From Ahaetulla prasina (Eukaryota > Chordata > Lepidosauria > Squamata > Colubridae), in NCBI RefSeq assembly GCF_028640845.1, contig NC_080543.1, positions 97,701,825 to 97,765,824 on the forward strand: a stretch of 64,000 nucleotides of DNA, given 5' to 3'. The notes under the pieces are model-generated. The model did no database searches, was not told the origin of the DNA, and saw only the letters and a list, made by a program, of their open reading frames with translations. The stretch's first letter is position 1; every line of letters starts with the position of its first letter. This document shows, one piece after another, positions 46,401 to 56,207 of this stretch. Position numbers and translations under genes: made by a program.

Positions 46401-49400
46401 ACTGCATAGAGAATATTAATAAGAGAGGTGAAGAAGAATGGCACATTGATCAGTTAACAGAAAAAGATGGGGGAAAATATACATGTGTAAAAACAATTCT
46501 TCATGCAGGAAAGAAATATAACAGCACAAGTACCACCAATTTAAATATTAAAGGTGAGGCTGTGTAAAATTGTAAAATGATTTGGGACTACAATCAGTGG
46601 TGTTCTTGCTCTAATGTGATAGATTTGAATTTTAGTATATTATGAAATAATGGAGAATTTAAGAAAACACAACACTTTCCGATCCTCTTATCTTTATGGA
46701 TTACATTTGCTTAAGGTGTCCATGTTTGTACATGTATTAGCCAGTAATGCAAGCTGTGCTGGAGAAACAGAGTCCCAATAGATGACTGTGTGCACAGACA
46801 GGGTCTTCTTTTTTATTTTTATTTTGTCACAACATTATTTACAAGAACATATATTGAAAGGAAACAATAGGACAGGAATGGTAGGCACTTTTGTGCACTT
46901 ATGCACGCCCCTTCTAACAGTCTTCTAACAGTCCTCTGTACAGCCCTTCATTTTTATCTCATGCCAGCAGCTCTCGATCAGAAATTATCTCCGCTTTAAG
47001 TTCTTCATGCTTGTTGGCTATGTAACTGGGTGAAGTAAGTTTTATTGCTTGATATAGGTAGTCCTTGACTTATGACCATAAGTCAATTATGTCCATTATG
47101 GTCATGTGAATGGGTCACCATGTGATTGGTCCCAATGTTACAACCTTCTGTTGGTAATGCATTCTAGTAATAACTACATATTTCACTAAAAAAATAATGA
47201 ATATTAACATAAGAAGGTTGTTTCTGCCTTGCACTCATTCTTTTCAAAAGTTCTTGCATTTTCCTGAAGTGGAATTAAAGAAATGATTTTAAGCAACTAA
47301 TTCTGGGGAATTAGTTTAAACATCAAAATCTATGCATACTAGGTGTCAACTCTGAAATGAACCTGGCTGGGGCCATTTTGGAGGCTTCAGGATTGCCACA
47401 GTGCGAAGAAAGGATAGAGAGGGGAGAACATAGATGGGGATTTGTAGCCAAAACAAAATAGTTTCTTATGGGAACCAAGGACATTCCAACAGGTGGCTGG
47501 AGAGAGGATGAGTACAATATCCAAGCAACCAGCTAGCGCCTTGATTGGACAATGTGGCTGATTGTTTGGGGAAAGGGGAAACTTACTTTTTAATCAGGTA
47601 GGAACTTTCAGAATCGGTTTTCACCAGCTTGTGCCAATATGATATCTCCAATAAAATTGTTCTTTGAGGAACTTGTCTGCCTTAGAGTTCTTCTTTCTAT
47701 GGAGCTATTAATTGGAAACCTGATACTAGTCTCCTTGGGTTCTGTAGGGCTTATTCCCAGGTTAAGAACTCTAAGCAGAATAATTTTTGAATAAAACAAA
47801 TTGAATGCTGAATGCAATCATGTTTATCCAAGTGATTAGAACAAAGGGATTGATGCATTTTTCCAATAGGGTCGGGAACTTTATCCTACAATATGACCTC
47901 TTTTTTTTTTTTTTAAATGCATATTTTATATTTATAATAAGCCATCTTGTAAACATCTCCATTGAAACAGGACTGCATAGAGAATATTAATAAGAGAGGT
48001 GAAGAAGAATGGCACATTGATCAGTTAACAGAAAAAGATGGGGGAAAATATACATGTGTAAAAACAATTCTTCATGCAGGAAAGAAATATAACAGCACAA
48101 GTACCACCAATTTAAAAATTAAAGGTGAGGCTGTGTAAAATTGTAAAATGATTTGGGACTACAATCAGTGGTGTTCTTGCTCTAATGTGATAGATTTGAA
48201 TTTTAGTATATTATGAAATAATGGAGAATTTAAGAAAACACAACACTTTCCGATCCTCTTATCTTTATGGATTACATTTGCTTAAGGTGTCCATGTTTGT
48301 ACATGTATTAGCCAGTAATGCAAGCTGTGCTGGAGAAACAGAGTCCCAATAGATGACTGTGTGCACAGACAGGGTCTTCTTTTTTATTTTTATTTTGTCA
48401 CAACATTATTTACAAGAACATATATTGAAAGGAAACAATAGGACAGGAATGGTAGGCACTTTTGTGCACTTATGCACGCCCCTTCTAACAGTCTTCTAAC
48501 AGTCCTCTGTACAGCCCTTCATTTTTATCTCATGCCAGCAGCTCTCGATCAGAAATTATCTCCGCTTTAAGTTCTTCATGCTTGTTGGCTATGTAACTGG
48601 GTGAAGTAAGTTTTATTGCTTGATATAGGTAGTCCTTGACTTATGACCATAAGTCAATTATGTCCATTATGGTCATGTGAATGGGTCACCATGTGATTGG
48701 TCCCAATGTTACAACCTTCTTTACAGCGGTCATTAAGTAAATGAGGTAGTTGTAAAATGAACACTGTGTAATTCTGAGAATAAATCCTAATGGCCTGGGG
48801 CAGTCCAAAATCATCTTTTTAAAATGATGAATCATCTTTGAATAAATTACTTAAAAATTTAAATGAAAATGTTTTATGTAGGGACAACATGTTAGCGATT
48901 ATCATCATGATGGACTTTAAGAAAATTAGTTTAAGTAATTCTCTTTTCTCTTCTTAAGGTACTGAAGAAATAACTCCAAAGCTAATTGGACCTAGTCATA
49001 ATGTTTTCAAAACTGAAATAGGTACTTCTCTTTATTATTAATGTGTGATGATGTTTGGCTATATTATCAACAAGTGTGCCTTTTCAAAAGCTGGCTGTAT
49101 AAATTACCTTTAAAATACCATAGATTTTTCTGCACTTGAGCTAGAATGATATCACTATATTATATTACTAAATATAAACCAAGTAATGATATTTCTTGGT
49201 TTATATCTAAGATCTATTCTTCAAAGTCCGCACTCCTTCTATAAGAGTAAGAAGAAAGCATTTAGAAGCAAGTAGCTGGCAAGCCTTTGAATGAATTGTA
49301 GAGAAATGAAGAGCGATATTTTAATTTAAAGAATTAGTTATTTTTCTTGTCAAAGAATGTGTCTATATCCACTGCCATTTTTAAAAAAACAACTGGCTTT

Positions 49401-52400
49401 AGAGATTTCAGGACATCCAGGAGCTTTAGTTTTCCAATAATGTTGTAGTTCTGTAACATGTAAACTATTTTATTTTTACCATATTCATGTTTCAGTGAAC
49501 AATAGATGTAATGTGCAGGATTGTGATACACAACAATATACAGCTTTTCTATTGTAGTTGTACTATGAGGAAATATTTTTTTCTGAAATTTTAGAAAACT
49601 TAATGTATTTCAGTACCCTTCAATGCTTTTCCTCTTTTGAGAATAAAAGTATAAGAATCAAACAGAAGAAACACTGGTATCAAAACATTGTTCTCAAGAC
49701 CTATGGTACATAGATTAATATATATGTATTTCATAACAAATGGTTGTAGAAATAGAATTCTAATATTTTCAGTTTGAAGTGCCAGTGAAGTCAATGTTTT
49801 TTTTTAATTTCAAACTTCTTATTTGTTGTTATTTGTAGTTGTTAAATTATGTTAAAATATATCACCAAGTTAGGAATGCCAGCAGGTAGGAAATATTCAT
49901 TGAAGTAAAGCTATTAATCAATGATTTAAAATTTAAATTCTGAAGAGGATTAAAAAGGATAATATTTCTGGGTTGGCAGATCATTGTATGAAATTGTGAT
50001 TCCTCCCTTGTAATTTTTAGAAGTCTTTCATTAAAATTATTAATCTTAAATAATTATTTCTGTTAGGTAAAGAAGAAATTCTCAATTGCACAGCATTTTT
50101 AGGTTATTCGAAGAACTTTGTTGAATTCACCTATGAACTTTATTGGCTTGTGCATGATGAAAATATAGAAATATGTCAGAGTAATAGTTCACTGTGTCAA
50201 AAGGTAGAACGCAAATAGTAAGTATTATTCATAACCAAATATTTTGTACACATAATTAGACATATAGGTAGTCCTTGATTTATGACCACAATTGAGCCCC
50301 AAATTTTTGTTGGTGAGTCATTTGTTAAATGAGTTTTGTTCCATTTTGCGACCATGGTTGTTAAATGAATCACTGCAGTTTTTAAGTGAATAACATGATT
50401 GTTAAGTGCATCTGACTTTCCCATTGATTTTGCTTGTCAGAAGTTTTCAAAAAGTGATCACATGACTCTGACTTTTTCAGTGCCGTTGTAACTTCTAACA
50501 ATCACTACATAAACTGTTATACGTCGAGGACTACTTGTATTTTAATTTTTTTTTGGTAAGTTTTGCAATGTGATCTACTATGACTGAGATCCAATATAAT
50601 AAAATGGCATATTTGTACTATAAAAATATTAAAAAAAAATAGCTAGTCCTATTCTTTGGAGAGGGAATTACAACTGTTTCCTGATTTTTGCCAAATGAAA
50701 ATTCCATAACATAGGAATGGGACTTTATGGATAGATGAAATTGTTCCTATTTTATTCATTCATAAAATATAAACCAGCCATTTTTAAAAGATGGGAATAA
50801 GCTAGTTATTTAAACTAATCTTTATAAACTTTAATAATCTAACAACTTTCTTCAAATACCTTGAAGATACATTGGAAATGCAATTTCTGAAATTCAATCT
50901 ATGGATGTTGGAACTTTAAGTAGTGAGAAGTTTAAGTAGTAAATAGATATGGAACTTTAAGTTGTCAATAGTATAGAGTTCAAAGAGAAAAGTTCAGGAT
51001 AAAGAAAACAATTTAAGGTATATATTTCCAAGATTAGCACAGTGGTCAACTGAAGAATTGCCCTTCACATACTTGGGAGCTTCCAAAATCCTTCCAGATA
51101 CATCAAAATGCCTGAAGAAGAGAGCAGAACTAACTTTTATGACTGAAGAGCAAATTAATTAACTGAATTCAATAAGCTCTCTTCCACTGTTTATTTAAAA
51201 GTAAAATTCATTGAATTCACTGAGCTTTTCTCCAGAGTAAATGCTTATAGCATTGTTATTTTTTCAATTCTCCTTTCTTAACAGTGATGAAAATGGAAAA
51301 AAATATGTTATGAAACAACTTTGGTTTAAACGTGTGAAAGAAAAGAACTTCAATACTTCATACAAATGTGTCTTTTCTGAAAATGGTTCTGAACAGCAAA
51401 CATTTATATTGCAAAAAGGTATTGTATACTTGAATATAGTATAAAAAATAACTTGTGTAAATACAGGTGTCTCCATATGACCCAGAAATCTAAACTGATA
51501 TGGAGGAAAAATAAACTGTAAAGACTAAAAAGAATTCTTAGAAAGTGGGCAGATAATTTTGGATGTAGCTGATAGTAGAACTTGAAAATTATGCCGTCGC
51601 CCCAATTCAGCTACGTAATGCATGCGCCTGCACCTGCACCTGCCGCCAGCCAGCTGGTCTTTGGGTCTCTTCTGTGCATGCATGGGGGACAGATTATGTG
51701 TGTATGGGAGCTGGGCACGCATGCATGGGGAGAGGGGGTATGCAGGTGAGACCATGCGCATGGGGCGGGGTGGGTGCTAGGACCTGCGTGCGCATGCTTG
51801 GGGTGTGTGCAGGGGGCAGCACGCATGTTGCATTGGGGGGTTCAGGCATGTACACATATATTTGCGTGCACACACACACGCTTTGCCATTTTGACACCCC
51901 TTTCCTAATGGAATAAAAACATTTATTAAAAAATGGCCATGTTTTAGAATTGTCATCTAATATCTTATGTAATTCACGGAGAAACATCAATTTTCTGAAA
52001 TTTATGAATTATTTTAATAAATTGAAGGTTTAGTTTTCTTAAAAATGGAAAAGACCTCCATATTATTGTACAAAATAATATTATTTTCCTCAGCAAAAGT
52101 GTTCTGCACCTTTATATGGTACATAAATTTGACAACATTTAGTTGCTTCTTTAATGCCAAATCTTGAGTGAATGCAAATGGATTTTCTAGTTCTGAATTT
52201 GTCGCTTCATTTATATAAGATAATATATAAACTTAGTACGTTATATAAAGGTTACCTAATAATAGATAAAATGTTTCATATCTTTATAGGCTGTAAGAAT
52301 ATTTTTCTATTTTAAGAGACAAGTACAAGGCAAAATATTATTACATATATTTCTGTATCAAAGCATACTAGACAGGCATTTGGCTAGAAAATACTTTTAA

Positions 52401-53381
52401 CGTTGTCTTCTGATTATTGGAGAAGCTTGCCTTCCTATGCAATCATCTATTCTCTTTTTTTCCCCTCCTAGAATCTAATCCAGATTTACCAGTTCACACC
52501 TTTACTGCTGGAATGATAATGGCCATAATGTTTTCCTTTATTGCTGTAATGATAGTGATTCTCTGTATAATATTCAAGATTGAGCTTGTTTTATTGTTCA
52601 GAGATATAACAGGAAAGGATGAAACACTGGGAGGTAAAATGATTGATTTGATTTAATAAAGAATAGCACTGATTTAAACCCATAAGTATCAAAGGGGGGA
52701 AAAAGAAGAAATTGTAACTTCTTCACTTTTCATTATTACAGTCTTTCTCTATTCTGAAAGAAAATAGAAATTAGGGATATGGAGTTGTTTTTGGGAGGTA
52801 ACACAGATACATAATTGTTCAACAAGTCTCCAAAATGGGAAATTATTGATTCTGTTCACTCTATTTCTGCCCTCCTTTGGCTCCGCATTTAATATGGAGT
52901 AAACAATCTTTATTTGATTGTTTGATAAATGAAATAAATTCAGAATAAATAAATGCTATTTAGCCAATCATACAAGGGAATAGGAGAGCCTGCCTGAATG
53001 TCATTCCTATAAGTAATTCTGTCAGAAAAGTATGTTGTGAATTATTTATTTATAGATGGAAAACTATACGATGCTTTTGTGTCTTACCTGAAAGACTGTA
53101 CACCAATATGTGGTGAAGAGAGAAAATTTGCTCTGGAGATACTGCCTAAAACTTTAGAAGATCATTTTGGATATAAGCTATGCATTTTTGAACGAGATAT
53201 TTCTCCTGGAGGAGGTAAATAGATGAGATAAATGATCATTGAATATATTGGTAAAATATCTTTTTCTTTTGCTTAAATTTAAAATATACACTTAGTTTAA
53301 ATATGCCATTTAGTTTCCTAGAAATAGCACCACTGAGATTTTATTATATACTGTATATTATATACTGTTTACACACACACA

Positions 53382-53417
<36 letters not shown>

Positions 53418-54387
53418 CTCTCTCTCTCTCACACACACACATAGATGTGAGTGTGTTTGCTGTGATTTTGGAGAAAAGTGCTGAAACTCTTGGGTTGGGT
53501 TGTTCTTTTGCTCAAATCAAAAGCATTGGGATGAATTAAGCAATGATTCTAGATGTGGTTTATGGTTGTTTCTGAAAATGTTGCAGATAACATCTATCTC
53601 CCTTCCTCCCTTCCTTCCTTCCTCTCATCGGAATTTGTCCTAAAGCTCTGAAATGTTCAAATTTGGCTGCTACTGACTTACTTTAGCATAATTATATTGT
53701 TTAACACACACACAACTATTTATTCCTGTAACCGTTTAAATTTTTTATATTACTTTATTTATCAATATGTGCCATCCAGTCTCTTTGGAGAAGATGGGCC
53801 ACTATATAAATTTGATTAATGAATTAAAATAAAATATTCAAAATCTTTTTTGCATAAAACATTAAGTAAAATGAGTAAAATATGAATAAGTGGGGTTACA
53901 TAGAAATAAAATATAACCTCTTCTACTTACAGCTGTTATTGATGACATCCAATCATCCATTGACAGAAGTCGAAGATTAATTATTATTCTGAGCCAAAAC
54001 TATGTATCTGACCAAGTCATGTTCGAGCTAGAGGTTGGACTTCATAAAGCCTTAGTTGAGAGAAAAACCAAAGTCATATTAATAGAATACATGCCAAAAA
54101 AATATTTTGATTTCTTGCCCAAGTCTTTGGGACTTCTTTCTTCCAGCCAAGTGGTGAAATGGAAAGAAGAAAAATCACTGCCTTTAAATTCTAAATTTTG
54201 GAAAAAGCTTTGCTATGCCATGCCTGCCAAGCCAACTATTTCAGCTGCTTGCCAAGGGGTAACGTTGCAGGATAGAAGAAAAAGAACAAATGCCATCTGT
54301 ATCACAGGGGCTGCCACAAAGAAGAGGGAGTCGGGCTGTTCTCCAAAGCACCTGAGGGTAGAACAAGAAGCAATGGGTGGAAACTGA
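36051..54387 (+). CDS. IL18R1: IL18R1 (IL-18 receptor alpha chain), complete coding region
   Basis: Ligand-binding chain of the IL-18 receptor. In vertebrates it pairs with IL18RAP at the cell surface of T and NK cells and signals through its TIR domain. Coding exons are 36079-36136, 38072-38303, 44676-44859, one of 46400-46553 or 47971-48124, 48959-49021, 50067-50217, 51285-51418, 52472-52633, 53056-53214 and 53933-54387. With one alternative exon they total 1752 bases, 583 codons plus stop, all phases agreeing. Human IL18R1 is about 541 residues; the excess is mostly the C-terminal tail. Diagnostic TIR segments are [27 protein letters not shown] and [14 protein letters not shown], which match IL18R1 closely. 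Oddities: a duplicated exon and a CR1-derived C-terminus, both listed separately. A leader exon probably lies near 31.8 kb. Confidence 0.95.
37133..37412. mobile_element. hAT-like element with alternating purine-pyrimidine core
   Basis: Starts CAGTGGTACTTTGCAGC and ends GTTGTGGGGGACCCCTG; flanks TTCTACAG and TTCTAAAA match 6 of 8. The core is rich in GTGCATATGTGCACAC-type sequence. Lies in the first IL18R1 intron. Confidence 0.65.
37440..37750 (-). mobile_element. BovB (RTE) LINE 3' end, minus strand
   Basis: The minus-strand frame ends with [20 protein letters not shown] and [18 protein letters not shown], the C-terminus of BovB ORF2. Bordered by a (GTT)n run at 37449-37467. Confidence 0.85.
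38072..38303 (+). CDS. IL18R1: IL18R1 exon: Ig domain 1
   Basis: Acceptor TTTCTGAAG, donor GTAGGT, phase 1 to phase 2. Encodes [20 protein letters not shown], an Ig tryptophan in [11 protein letters not shown], then [18 protein letters not shown]. The R-F-W-P-..L-N-D-T-G-.Y pattern is characteristic of IL18R1 Ig1. Confidence 0.92.
38574..38866 (+). mobile_element. hAT MITE (ACCGGTT family)
   Basis: TGGTGGTGAAATCCA to TGGATTTCACCCCTG; flanks GTGCTGAC and GTGCTGGC match 7 of 8. Contains two copies of the CTTGGTGGGYGTGG motif. Confidence 0.88.
39858..40422 (+). repeat. Homopurine (GA-rich) tract, about 560 bp
   Basis: Almost only purines on the plus strand from about 39868, with brief interruptions (39914-39990 non-repetitive; a CA run at 40192-40212). 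Long GAGA/GGGA runs. Lies in the IL18R1 intron between Ig1 and Ig2 exons. Confidence 0.85.
40423..41625. other. Decayed interspersed repeats, unassigned
   Basis: 40423-40640 resembles 62520-62690 (GGCTGGGTGTGA..AAG..ATGGCTGGGAGGGG). 40960-41620 reads like an old LINE-derived repeat (CCTTATGCCATAAATGACTT). I see no exon. Confidence 0.4.
41627..42411 (+). mobile_element. hAT element carrying a coiled-coil-like pseudo-ORF
   Basis: Ends CAGGGATCACCAACC and GTTGGAGACCCCTG; flanks CCTTAGAT (41619-41626) and CCTTAGAC (42412-42419) match 7 of 8. The interior (41877-42296) translates as a heptad-like sequence, [20 protein letters not shown], then [20 protein letters not shown], with two stops. This looks like captured host coding sequence rather than a transposase. 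Confidence 0.75.
43231..43544 (-). mobile_element. hAT MITE (ACCGGTT family)
   Basis: Begins CAGAGGTGGTATTCAGCAGG and ends ATCCCACCACTG; flanks CAACACTG and CAATACTG match 7 of 8. Confidence 0.88.
44033..44472. mobile_element. Diverged AGGTAGTCC-family MITE
   Basis: CTCATTTAACAATGGTAATT start, TTGACTTTGCTTATTGG-like core and GTTATTAAGCAAGGATTATC end. About 200 bp before the IL18R1 exon at 44676. Confidence 0.5.
44676..44859 (+). CDS. IL18R1: IL18R1 exon: end of Ig1 and first half of Ig2
   Basis: Acceptor CCCATGCAG, donor GTACTT, phase 2 to phase 0. Contains [20 protein letters not shown], the family's K-L-N-V-I-.-R-N-K motif, and ends INITWYK, so the Ig2 tryptophan is the last feature before the intron. 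The next exon supplies the other half of Ig2. Confidence 0.92.
46400..46553 (+). CDS. IL18R1: IL18R1 alternative exon, copy A (second half of Ig2)
   Basis: Acceptor TTGAAACAG, donor GTGAGG; 154 bases, phase 0 to phase 1. Begins [19 protein letters not shown], has the F-strand motif DGGKYTCVK and the sequon NST, and ends TTNLNIKG. It lies in the first unit of a 1.57 kb tandem duplication. Splice sites are intact in both copies. Confidence 0.85.
46809..46935 (-). mobile_element. CR1/L3-like LINE tail (duplicated with the exon)
   Basis: TTTTGTCACAACATTATTT then AGGACAGGAATGGTAGGCAC and CTTATGCACGCCCCTTC, as at 22070-22225 reversed. A second copy, created by the tandem duplication, is at about 48379-48505. 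Confidence 0.8.
47971..48124 (+). CDS. IL18R1: IL18R1 alternative exon, copy B (second half of Ig2)
   Basis: Same 154-base exon as copy A with identical acceptor and donor; the only exonic difference I see is AAT to AAA near the end, changing NLNIKG to NLKIKG. Because the exon starts in phase 0 and ends in phase 1, it replaces copy A rather than adding to it: a transcript with both would read KGLHREY and then a stop. Confidence 0.85.
48379..48505 (-). mobile_element. CR1/L3-like LINE tail, second duplicated copy
   Basis: Identical by eye to 46809-46935; part of the second unit of the tandem duplication. Confidence 0.8.
48625..48775. mobile_element. AGGTAGTCC-family MITE at the duplication edge
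   Basis: Starts ATAGGTAGTCCTTGACTTAT. In the first duplication unit the same MITE (47056-47144) stops abruptly at the junction; here it continues past it (TTTACAGCGGTCATTAAGTA), so the breakpoint fell inside this MITE. Confidence 0.7.
48959..49021 (+). CDS. IL18R1: IL18R1 short linker exon before Ig3
   Basis: A 63-base exon, phase 1 to phase 1, acceptor TTCTTAAG and donor GTACTT. Encodes [20 protein letters not shown], matching the family P.L.GP..N...-.E.G linker. Confidence 0.85.
50067..50217 (+). CDS. IL18R1: IL18R1 exon: first half of Ig domain 3
   Basis: Acceptor TTCTGTTAG, donor GTAAGT, phase 1 to phase 2. Contains the B-strand cysteine ([11 protein letters not shown]) and the Ig tryptophan ([11 protein letters not shown]). 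NCT and NSS sequons are present. An extra cysteine pair ([11 protein letters not shown]) lies in the C-D region. Confidence 0.88.
50262..50540. mobile_element. AGGTAGTCC-family MITE
   Basis: Begins ATAGGTAGTCCTTGATTTAT and ends ATACGTCGAGGACTACTTGT, inverted-repeat ends; it starts 45 bp after an IL18R1 exon donor. Confidence 0.7.
51285..51418 (+). CDS. IL18R1: IL18R1 exon: second half of Ig domain 3
   Basis: Acceptor CTTAACAG, donor GTATTG, phase 2 to phase 1. Encodes [16 protein letters not shown], the F-strand motif [12 protein letters not shown] and a G strand ending FILQKG. Confidence 0.88.
51590..51895. repeat. GC-rich alternating purine-pyrimidine stretch
   Basis: CGCATGCATG- and GTGTG-rich sequence between IL18R1 exons, related in style to 37190-37360. 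Short frames on both strands are composition artefacts. Confidence 0.5.
52472..52633 (+). CDS. IL18R1: IL18R1 transmembrane exon
   Basis: Acceptor CCCTCCTAG, donor GTAAAA, phase 1 to phase 1. One hydrophobic helix ([20 protein letters not shown]), then [20 protein letters not shown], the conserved juxtamembrane segment of IL18R1. Confidence 0.93.
53056..53214 (+). CDS. IL18R1: IL18R1 exon: TIR domain, first half
   Basis: Acceptor TTTATAG, donor GTAAAT, phase 1 to phase 1. Carries box 1 ([14 protein letters not shown]) and box 2 ([14 protein letters not shown]). These are very close to mammalian IL18R1. Confidence 0.95.
53373..53442 (+). repeat. (CA)n / (CT)n microsatellite
   Basis: CA repeat interrupted by CTCTCTCT, in the intron between the two TIR exons of IL18R1. 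Confidence 0.9.
53933..54387 (+). CDS. IL18R1: IL18R1 last exon: TIR second half and repeat-derived tail
   Basis: Acceptor TACTTACAG; open to a TGA at 54385-54387. Carries [39 protein letters not shown] and box 3 ([14 protein letters not shown]). The family tail after box 3 is usually about 20 residues. Here about 50 residues follow, and roughly the last 30 (from about 54300, [20 protein letters not shown] onward) are translated from the 3' end of a CR1 retrotransposon. The stop codon also lies in the CR1 sequence. Confidence 0.92.
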
Positions 54388-54674
54388 TCAAAGAAAGAAG
54401 CAACTTAGAACTAAGGAGAAATTTCCTGACAGTTAGAACAATTAATAAGTGGAACGACTTGCCTTCAGAAGTTGTGAATGCTCCAACACTGGAAATTTTT
54501 AAGAAAATGTTGGATACCCATCTGACTGAGATGGTGTAGGGTTTCCTGCCTGGGCAAGGGGTTGGACTAGAAGGCCTCCAAGGTCCCTTCCAACTCTGAT
54601 GTTATGTTATGTTATGTTATGTTATGTTATGTTATGTTATGTTATGTTATGTTATGTTATGTTATGTTATGTTA
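54300..54674 (+). mobile_element. CR1 LINE 3' end inserted in IL18R1 last exon, with (GTTAT)n tail
   Basis: The sequence from about 54300 matches the 3' terminal part of snake CR1 LINEs as I know them: AAGCACCTGAGGGTAGAACA, then AAATTTCCTGACAGT, the GGTTGGACTAGAAGGCCTCC motif and TCCCTTCCAACTCTGATG, ending in about 14 GTTAT repeats (54601-54673). It is 5'-truncated, as CR1 copies usually are. The first 85 or so bases overlap the open reading frame of IL18R1; the rest would be 3' UTR. Confidence 0.85.
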
Positions 54675-55520
54675 CTTCTGAGCCATCACTTGCCTGCTAA
54701 TAGGTCTTCATCACTGTTGCTTTGGAAGCAAAATATAAGAATGTGTTCATAGATACTTGGAAGCTGCAGAATTGAGGCTGGGGGCTTCAGGTTGTTCTAT
54801 CTGTGTCATTAGACTTGGTTACCTTTATATATTGTTTTATTCAAAGTATATTCCCTATGGTTGTCCATTTTTTTACACAATATGTCAAAATGCCGAACTT
54901 CTGTCTTACAGATTTATTTGTAAAGTGGGGGTCCAATGTCAACATGTCAAAGAACAATCATGTTTTCTTTGTATTTTATTGCTGTTTGAACCTTAAATGC
55001 AGCAGATGCTGAAAAAAGAATCAGAAGCCCAAGAGAGACAATCAAAACATTGCAACATCAACTAGAACGGTGCATAAAATGCAAACATTTGTTGAAAGAT
55101 GGTTGACTTACCATTTACATTATCCCCAATTAACAAGAACTATATTTGGAATTCAGCTCTGTTTATGTATGTGAGAGAGAGACATTGGAAAGAAAGCACT
55201 GAGAGATACCTAATACATGTGAATTCATTGGTCTTGTGTTATTTAACTTGGGCAGGAATCAGTGACAATTTTAGTTTTCATCTGGGTATTGCATATATGA
55301 AATATGTTTAAAAGAACCAGCTGCAATGGCAATACTCTGCTTTTACAGAAACTTCATGCTGACACTACCCTTAAGTGTCTATAACTGTGAACATAGCATC
55401 TGTCTATAACTCTTGAAAGTACTGGTGTATTCCCTGAAGTCCTAATGTTGTCAAAGAGTCCTGAGAATGGCTGCTAGTTGGAGTCTGGTGCTGCATATGT
55501 AGTCTATATGTGCTCTAAAG

Positions 55521-55655
55521 GAGTAGTCTCCAACCCTGAGAACTGTAAGCCTGGAGGACTTCAACTCCCAGAATTTCCCAGCCAGCTTTGCTGGCTGGGG
55601 AATTCTGGGAGTTGAAGTCCACCAGGCTTACAGTTGCCAAGGTTGGAGACCCCTG
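55521..55655. mobile_element. Palindromic hAT MITE, perfect TSD
   Basis: A long palindrome centred on CCAGCTTTGCTGG; CTCTAAAG lies on both sides (55513-55520 and 55656-55663). The left end is mutated (GAGTAGTCTCC). Confidence 0.9.
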
Positions 55656-56165
55656 CTCTAAAGCATCCTTTTGCTTTCAAATATGGAGTGCTGTACAGAT
55701 CTATCATTCACAACTAGATTATCAGATCAGGTTGGCATCAGCCTGAGAAAATTCATCTAACATAATGCTGCTGCTACAAGGTGACTAAAATACATTTATA
55801 ATATATACTAACTTATTACCCTGGAATTCCCCAGGTTTGTATGTGAGAACACATTAAATTTGATGGATTATGTCTACTGGATGCTCTTAATAGAGGAATT
55901 TCTCTTTACATAAAATATTTCTCTCCAGAACAAAAATCTTCAGTAAAAGGGTACCTAACCTCAGTTTGCAGGTCTTCAAGTCCTTGTAGGTTGTTTTTTT
56001 CTGTGTCAGAAAGAAAATAATGTTCAAAGTCATAAACTCTTATTTAAATTTGGGTTGTTCCTGATTTTCCCTACTTCTTTACCTTGAACCCATGTTTTTT
56101 TTTTGTTATGCAATCCTGTTCCAGTTTGTGACGGAAAACCATTTCTGCATAGTCACTTCTCAGCT

Positions 56166-56207
56166 TACACACACACGCACACACACACACATACACACAC
56201 ACACACC
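56166..56207 (+). repeat. (CA)n microsatellite
   Basis: Imperfect CA repeat in the IL18R1-IL18RAP interval. Confidence 0.9.

Larger units (their letters stand above)
45576..48720 (+). repeat. 1.57 kb tandem duplication inside IL18R1
   Basis: Two head-to-tail units: 45576-47144 (1569 bases) and 47145-48715 (1571 bases), followed by a third copy of the 5-base junction CTTCT at 48716-48720. Each unit contains the whole Ig2 exon, its flanking intron, a CR1/L3-like LINE tail and the first part of a mariner-type MITE. By eye I find only three substitutions (intronic a/g at about 45865 and c/t at about 45940, exonic T/A at about 46545) plus two extra T in a poly-T run. CTTCT at all three junctions points to a microhomology-mediated event or slippage. 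Confidence 0.95.

Noticed and set aside
46400..48124. Both Ig2 exon copies used together to give an extra half domain
   Set aside because: Phases do not match; joining them gives a stop after about eight codons.
54019..54387. Premature truncation or frameshift of IL18R1
   Set aside because: The TIR domain is complete through box 3; the unusual tail comes after it from CR1 sequence.
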